Part shown: positions 6,716 to 9,816 of the stretch, piece by piece
Layout: each line of letters starts with the position of its first letter
How positions within the stretch are numbered: the stretch's first letter is position 1
Source of the DNA: an uncultured Ruminococcus sp.
GTDB lineage: Bacteria; Bacillota; Clostridia; Oscillospirales; Acutalibacteraceae
Reading direction: 5' to 3'
Assembly (NCBI GenBank): GCA_902803125.1
Contig: CADCOZ010000047.1
Span: forward strand, 1 to 9,816
Length of the DNA stretch: 9,816 nt
The notes under the pieces: model-generated
What the model saw: the letters and a program-made list of their open reading frames with translations, nothing else
Database searches by the model: none
What the model was told of the DNA's origin: nothing
Made by a program: the position numbers and the translations under genes

Positions 6716-6834
6716 TCTTCTCCTTGAACACGGAAGTCTATGATCGGTCAGACTCTTGGAAGCAGGGGAAACACCGTTGGGCGGTTTTTCGGGTCAATCA
6801 TCCCGCCGCATTCGTCTGTGCAGGGGACTTCATC

Positions 6835-7008
6835 AGAACCTGTTTAATATCTTGCCGTAGGGAAAAATTTAATGAAATATCAACACAAAAGTTTTTCGCA
6901 AGCTTTTCAAAGGCTTGTGGAGTGCAGGGGCAAAGCCCCTGCTGGGAGGTTTGGAGGGCAAAGCCCTCCAACATTCCGTGATGTTCGGAAGGATTTTAAA
7001 CAGGCTCT
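6835..7008 (+). mobile_element. 174-bp MITE-like element, copy C (intact ends)
   Basis: The left end AGAACCTGTTTAATATC (6835-6851) and the reverse complement of the right end, AGAGCCTGTTTAAAATC (7008-6992), match at 15 of 17 positions, forming terminal inverted repeats. Inside are hairpins CAAGC..TTTTCAAAGGCTTG (about 6899-6917), GCAGGGGC/GCCCCTGC and GGAGGGC/GCCCTCC. It has no coding capacity, so movement would need a transposase elsewhere. A clear target-site duplication is not visible: the flanks are TTCATC on the left and AAGCG on the right. The rest of the gene-free gap (6716-6834 and 7009-7057) shows nothing convincing. Confidence 0.7.
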
Positions 7009-7057
7009 AAGCGTTTCCCCGACTGTCTACCGCTATCTTATGAAGCGGCGGCCGGTT

Positions 7058-7930
7058 TTATGATACCAATGCCGCCAGCGTGTCAAAATCATAAGCCGGC
7101 TGTAAGGCACAATTGATAGCCATGCCGACCAGCTTGGCGGCTCTGTCCGTGAGCAAATCAATATTTTTGGGTGTGACGGTCATCGGATTTTTTTGCAGAC
7201 GGTTTATCTGTTCCTGATCGGCACCATCGCCCAATAAATCCGCCGCCAAGGTGGCCGCTTCAACCACTGTCGGCACCCCGACAGCGATAACCGGCAAACC
7301 GAGGGTTTCACGGTTCAGCGGCTGACGGTGGTTGCCGACTCCCGAACCCGGTGCGATGCCCGCATTCCCGATTTGTACCGTTGTGCCGAGCCGCTCCCAA
7401 CTTCTGGCGGCCAAGGCATCAATGACAATCAATGCACACGGGTGCAGAATATCCACAAGTCCCTTGACCGTTTCGGCGGCTTCCAATCCGGTTTGTCCCA
7501 AAACGCCCGCCGCCGTGACCGCTGTAGGCCGAAGTCGGTGCAAACCCGTTTCAGCGGCTAAGGTTCCTTGTATATGCCGTGTGGCTAAGATATGTGTTAC
7601 ACTTTTTGGTCCCAACGCATCTGCGGTGATGTCACGGTTTCCCAGTCCCACCGCCAGCACCAAGCCTTTAGACGGTATCATTTCACGAATGACGGCTCCC
7701 AAGGCTTCAATAGAACTGCGGACGTTCCGGAAATCCTGCGTCAGGTCAATGCCTTCTGCGGTGATATACCTTCCCATCGGTTTATGAAGAGCGGCGGCGG
7801 CCTGCGGTGTTGTGATGTCAATACAGTACATTTCCATTTCGTTCACGGTATAAACAGACGACGTTACACCGCTGACAGGTTTGTTGTCGGCGGATGTGCT
7901 TTCAATGGCTAAATCGGTTCTGATATCCAT
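7058..7930 (-). CDS. gpr: Germination protease Gpr (SASP-degrading)
   Basis: A 290-residue spore protease. In the family, Gpr (peptidase family A25) is made as a zymogen in the forespore and cleaves small acid-soluble spore proteins at germination. Seen: the zymogen processing region IRTDLAIE at residues 3-10, VGLGNRDITADALGP with Asp104, VIDALAARSWERLGTTVQI with Asp171, GIAPGSGVGN, and LGLPVIAVGVPTVVEAATLA. Asp104 and Asp171 correspond in spacing to the two catalytic aspartates reported for the Bacillus enzyme. ATG 7930 is preceded by AGGAGG at 5 nt; an in-frame ATG at 8077 would add 49 residues crossing the opposite promoter and is rejected. The propeptide is short and the segment before MTVTPK is much shorter than in B. 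subtilis (368 residues). spoIIP lies downstream. No convincing sigma-F/G promoter was found upstream. Confidence 0.96.
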   Translation of the reverse strand: MDIRTDLAIESTSADNKPVSGVTSSVYTVNEMEMYCIDITTPQAAAALHKPMGRYITAEGIDLTQDFRNVRSSIEALGAVIREMIPSKGLVLAVGLGNRDITADALGPKSVTHILATRHIQGTLAAETGLHRLRPTAVTAAGVLGQTGLEAAETVKGLVDILHPCALIVIDALAARSWERLGTTVQIGNAGIAPGSGVGNHRQPLNRETLGLPVIAVGVPTVVEAATLAADLLGDGADQEQINRLQKNPMTVTPKNIDLLTDRAAKLVGMAINCALQPAYDFDTLAALVS

Positions 7931-7987
7931 AGGAGCCTCCTGTAAGATGATAGTTTTTTGTGAAAATAGGCGGTTTGACAAAAAAAT

Positions 7988-8010
7988 CCGTAAAACACCG
8001 CAAATTACGG
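7988..8010. promoter_or_regulatory. Inverted repeat between divergent gpr and lipoprotein genes
   Basis: CCGTAA (7988-7993) and TTACGG (8005-8010) flank an 11-bp spacer, 12 bp upstream of the -35 box of the lipoprotein promoter. It could be an operator. On the minus strand the hairpin is followed by a run of seven T's (7980-7986), so it could instead weakly end transcription entering the gpr leader. Confidence 0.35.
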
Positions 8011-8022
8011 CAAAAATGCTTG

Positions 8023-8051
8023 TTGACAGTCCCTCTGAATAGAAGTATAAT
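8023..8051 (+). promoter_or_regulatory. Consensus sigma-A promoter for the lipoprotein gene
   Basis: TTGACA (8023-8028), a 17-bp spacer and TATAAT (8046-8051) match the housekeeping consensus exactly. The start would be near 8058, giving a leader of about 70 nt with a short hairpin CGTGT-TTCG-ACACG (8061-8074). Confidence 0.9.
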
Positions 8052-8128
8052 AGCGATGGACGTGTTTCGACACGCATAGGATAGAAAAACTATTGACAGT
8101 CATCATAAAGCTGAAGGATGATAATGAT

Positions 8129-9376
8129 ATGAAAAAGATATTATCGGCACTGTTGGTGCTTTCGATTGCTGTTTCCGCACTGGCTCTTTCGGCCTGCGAC
8201 CAGAAAAAGACAAACAATCAGAACAGTTCCTCTTCTGCACCGTCTGCCGCCCCGCAGATTTCACAGGTGGTTCAGCCCTCTGAGGAACCGATTGAGGTCA
8301 GCGTAGACGAGAAAAAGCCCCGCATGACAGACGCTCAATTGGCAGAATTGAACAAGAAAATCACAACGTATCAGGGGATACCGACATTTACCTGTACCTC
8401 TGAAAAATTAGATGCCCGTGAAATCGGCAAGGATATGTCGGTGGCACTGATTTCTGAAAATGCATCGGATGCGTATCAGGCGAATATCGAACGCAACTTC
8501 AAGCGGACGGCTGACCGTATCGGCATTAAAACCGTGACATCGGCCGAAACGGACGGAACCGTGTCATCCCTCAACGATGCCTTGTCACAGGCCGTGAAAG
8601 ATAAGAGCAAGATGATTATGCTCTCCGGTGACCTCAGCAAGGATACTATCGCTTCCTATATCGAAAATGCACAGGCCAACGGCATTGAGGTGCTGTCGGC
8701 CGGCAGCCGCGGCACAAAGGAAAAGGACAGCTTTGTGGATTATACCGTGCCGATTCCCTATGAAAATGCCGGTGCGTTAATGGCCGATTGGGGTATTGTC
8801 AAGACCAAAGGCAAGGTTCATGCACTGGCGGTGAACTGCTCGGATTCCGAACTGTCACAGACCATGTTCAAAGGCTTCAAGCAGGAGTTTGAACAGTATG
8901 TGTCCGCCGAGGACGGCAGCTGTACGGTTATCAACGCCAATGCGATTGAGTTGGGCAACGGTCTGGCCAATAAAATCAAATCCATGCTCGAAAACGACCG
9001 CCGGATCAACTATATTTTTGTCTTTGATGACGGTGCTGTCAACGATGCCGTTTCTGCGGTGGTACAGCACGGCACAGATATTAAGATTGTGGCCACGGGC
9101 GGTTCTCAGGAAGATATGGACTTGGCGCAAAGCGGCAGTATTGAAATGCTGGTGGCTCACAGCTATGAATGGACAGCCTATGCAATGGTGGATTACGCCT
9201 TGCGGCTGGCCGGCGGTCTGACTTTGCCGGAAGAACAGGACGTGCCTTTCCGTATCCTGACCAAAGACGTGATTAAGAAGGCCATTGAATCCTATAAGGA
9301 CAGCTTTGACAGTTTCCATGAAATCTGTTTCGGAGATGCTTTTGTGACCGGTTATAATGCTCTCTGGAATTATTGA
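8129..9376 (+). CDS. Periplasmic-binding-protein-like lipoprotein (sugar ABC type)
   Basis: A 415-residue lipoprotein. The signal peptide ends in a lipobox LSAC with the lipid-accepting Cys23, followed by an Asn/Ser/Pro linker to about residue 60. From about 105 the sequence follows the type 1 periplasmic-binding fold (Peripla_BP_4 / RbsB-like): VALISENASDAYQANIERNF, then a second strand (KSKMIMLSGD), ANGIEVLSAGSR, the hinge YTVPIPYENAGALMADW, and the C-terminal lobe with IKIVATGGSQEDMDLAQSG. In this family such proteins capture a sugar or autoinducer outside the membrane for an ABC importer or a chemosensor. ATG 8129 is preferred over 8093 because GAAGGA lies about 10 nt upstream and the signal peptide begins there. 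It has its own promoter and terminator, and no permease or ATPase is visible here, so the ligand and partner are unknown. Confidence 0.85.
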   Translation: MKKILSALLVLSIAVSALALSACDQKKTNNQNSSSSAPSAAPQISQVVQPSEEPIEVSVDEKKPRMTDAQLAELNKKITTYQGIPTFTCTSEKLDAREIGKDMSVALISENASDAYQANIERNFKRTADRIGIKTVTSAETDGTVSSLNDALSQAVKDKSKMIMLSGDLSKDTIASYIENAQANGIEVLSAGSRGTKEKDSFVDYTVPIPYENAGALMADWGIVKTKGKVHALAVNCSDSELSQTMFKGFKQEFEQYVSAEDGSCTVINANAIELGNGLANKIKSMLENDRRINYIFVFDDGAVNDAVSAVVQHGTDIKIVATGGSQEDMDLAQSGSIEMLVAHSYEWTAYAMVDYALRLAGGLTLPEEQDVPFRILTKDVIKKAIESYKDSFDSFHEICFGDAFVTGYNALWNY

Positions 9377-9387
9377 TGGCAAGACAG

Positions 9388-9419
9388 GCAAGACTCCATG
9401 AATGGAGTCTTGCTTTTTT
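9388..9419 (+). terminator. Intrinsic terminator of the lipoprotein gene
   Basis: GCAAGACTCCAT (9388-9399) pairs perfectly with ATGGAGTCTTGC (9402-9413), followed by six T's (9414-9419). It starts 11 bp after the stop codon, which closes the lipoprotein as a single-gene unit. Confidence 0.95.
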
Positions 9420-9433
9420 ATGCACTGTTAATA

Positions 9434-9463
9434 TTGACAATGTGAGATAGAATATACTATAAT
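9434..9463 (+). promoter_or_regulatory. Sigma-A promoter for the right-edge zinc-ribbon gene
   Basis: TTGACA (9434-9439), an 18-bp spacer and TATAAT (9458-9463) match the consensus boxes with a spacer one base longer than optimal. It lies just after the lipoprotein terminator and gives a leader of about 55 nt. Confidence 0.8.
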
Positions 9464-9523
9464 AAAGACAGATTATGATGGCTTTTTTTCTTTATTAAAA
9501 ATCTATAAAGAGGTGGATAGAGA

Positions 9524-9816
9524 ATGAAAATATGTGCATCGTGCGGAGCATCTCTGCCGGATCAGGCCATGACCTGTGTCCAGTGTGGTTCCAAGAGCTT
9601 CAGAATGCCCAACCCCCCGCAAAATTACGGGCAGCCGCCGGCTCCTTCCCGTCAGCCGCAGAATTATGGCCGTCCGTATAACAACAGCGGCTACCAACAG
9701 CAGGGCTATGATGACGGCTATCAGCAGGGCTACCAACAGCAAGGCTATGATGACGGCTATCAGCAGGGTTACCAACAGCAAGGCTATGATGACGGCTATC
9801 AGCAGGGTTACCAACA
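9524..9816 (+). CDS. Zinc-ribbon protein with Gly/Tyr/Gln repeats (partial, 3' end beyond window)
   Basis: Ninety-seven codons are visible and the frame is open to the window edge. The N-terminus is a zinc ribbon, MKICASCGASL, with Cys4-x2-Cys7 and Cys18-x2-Cys21. A Pro/Gln/Asn/Tyr-rich stretch (about 27-60) leads into 13-residue repeats GYDDGYQQGYQQQ, nearly three of which are visible. ATG 9524 has AAAGAGGTGG (9507-9516) upstream and its own promoter. Proteins of this plan in Clostridia often have a membrane or other domain after the low-complexity region, but nothing beyond the repeats can be seen here. Tyr/Gln/Gly-rich repeats are typical of disordered, possibly self-associating segments; a function would be a guess. 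Confidence 0.85.
   Translation, partial: MKICASCGASLPDQAMTCVQCGSKSFRMPNPPQNYGQPPAPSRQPQNYGRPYNNSGYQQQGYDDGYQQGYQQQGYDDGYQQGYQQQGYDDGYQQGYQ
9704..9816 (+). repeat. 39-bp in-frame tandem repeat
   Basis: Units start at 9704, 9743 and 9782; the last is cut after 35 bp. The second and third are identical as far as visible, and the first differs by one silent change (GGC versus GGT). The unit length is a multiple of three, so copy-number change would keep the frame. The opposite strand is also free of stops across the repeat, which produces a spurious hydrophobic antisense frame. Confidence 0.95.

Noticed and set aside
6735..6742. Sigma-E-like -10 (CATAGACT, minus strand) upstream of spoIIP
   Set aside because: It fits the -10 well, but no acceptable -35 is found at the right spacing and the start would almost touch the ribosome site. 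spoIIP is expected to be sigma-E controlled, so it remains a weak candidate only.
7941..7947. Sigma-G-like CATCTTA on the minus strand upstream of gpr
   Set aside because: There is no matching -35 and it lies too close to the AGGAGG site to leave a usable leader.
9503..9814. Hydrophobic antisense frame with LLIAVIIALLLV repeats
   Set aside because: It is an artefact of the 39-bp coding repeat read on the opposite strand; the plus-strand gene has a promoter, ribosome site and zinc ribbon.

Overview
The window looks like a chromosomal segment of an endospore-forming, low-to-mid GC Firmicute of the Clostridia, most likely Oscillospiraceae/Ruminococcaceae. The basis is a gpr-spoIIP pair (a sporulation locus), a DUF1540 mini-protein, AGGAGG-type ribosome sites, consensus sigma-A promoters, and GC-rich intergenic repeats of a kind common in that group. 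Genus-level placement is inference.

Layout. (1) 1-181: a repeat-rich left edge with a heptamer tract and structured repeat L, leading into a small zinc-ribbon membrane protein (182-688, +) that ends at a bidirectional terminator (807-847). (2) 886-4937, minus strand: an apparent four-gene operon read right to left. It holds a Ser/Glu/Asp-rich type I membrane protein, tex (coupled by a TAATG overlap), a HAD phosphatase, and a DUF1540 Cys-rich mini-protein behind a perfect 24-bp palindrome. Its extended -10 promoter lies near 5125, and almost the whole 5' leader is one copy (A) of an inverted-repeat-ended element. (3) 4938-5488: about 550 bp without genes, holding element A, the promoter, a terminator hairpin, and mosaic repeat B, which carries two insertions. 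(4) 5489-7930, minus strand: spoIIP and gpr, separated by a 342-bp gap that holds the best-preserved element copy (C, 174 bp, 17-bp terminal inverted repeats). (5) 8023-9419, plus strand: a lipoprotein of the periplasmic sugar-binding type with a perfect sigma-A promoter and a strong terminator, and no transporter genes visible beside it. (6) 9434-end: a sigma-A promoter and the 5' part of a second zinc-ribbon gene with exact 39-bp tandem repeats, cut by the window edge.

How it fits together. Gpr degrades the DNA-protecting SASPs at germination and SpoIIP is a peptidoglycan hydrolase for engulfment, so that pair is developmental. Tex and its neighbours look like housekeeping or nucleic-acid functions. 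The gene content is mostly ordinary. The unusual signal is the intergenic DNA: two related element copies with terminal inverted repeats, one forming a leader and one splitting a sporulation pair, a partial copy interrupted by a second structured repeat that recurs at the left edge, and two different period-7 tracts. I did not find a convincing new multi-gene system.
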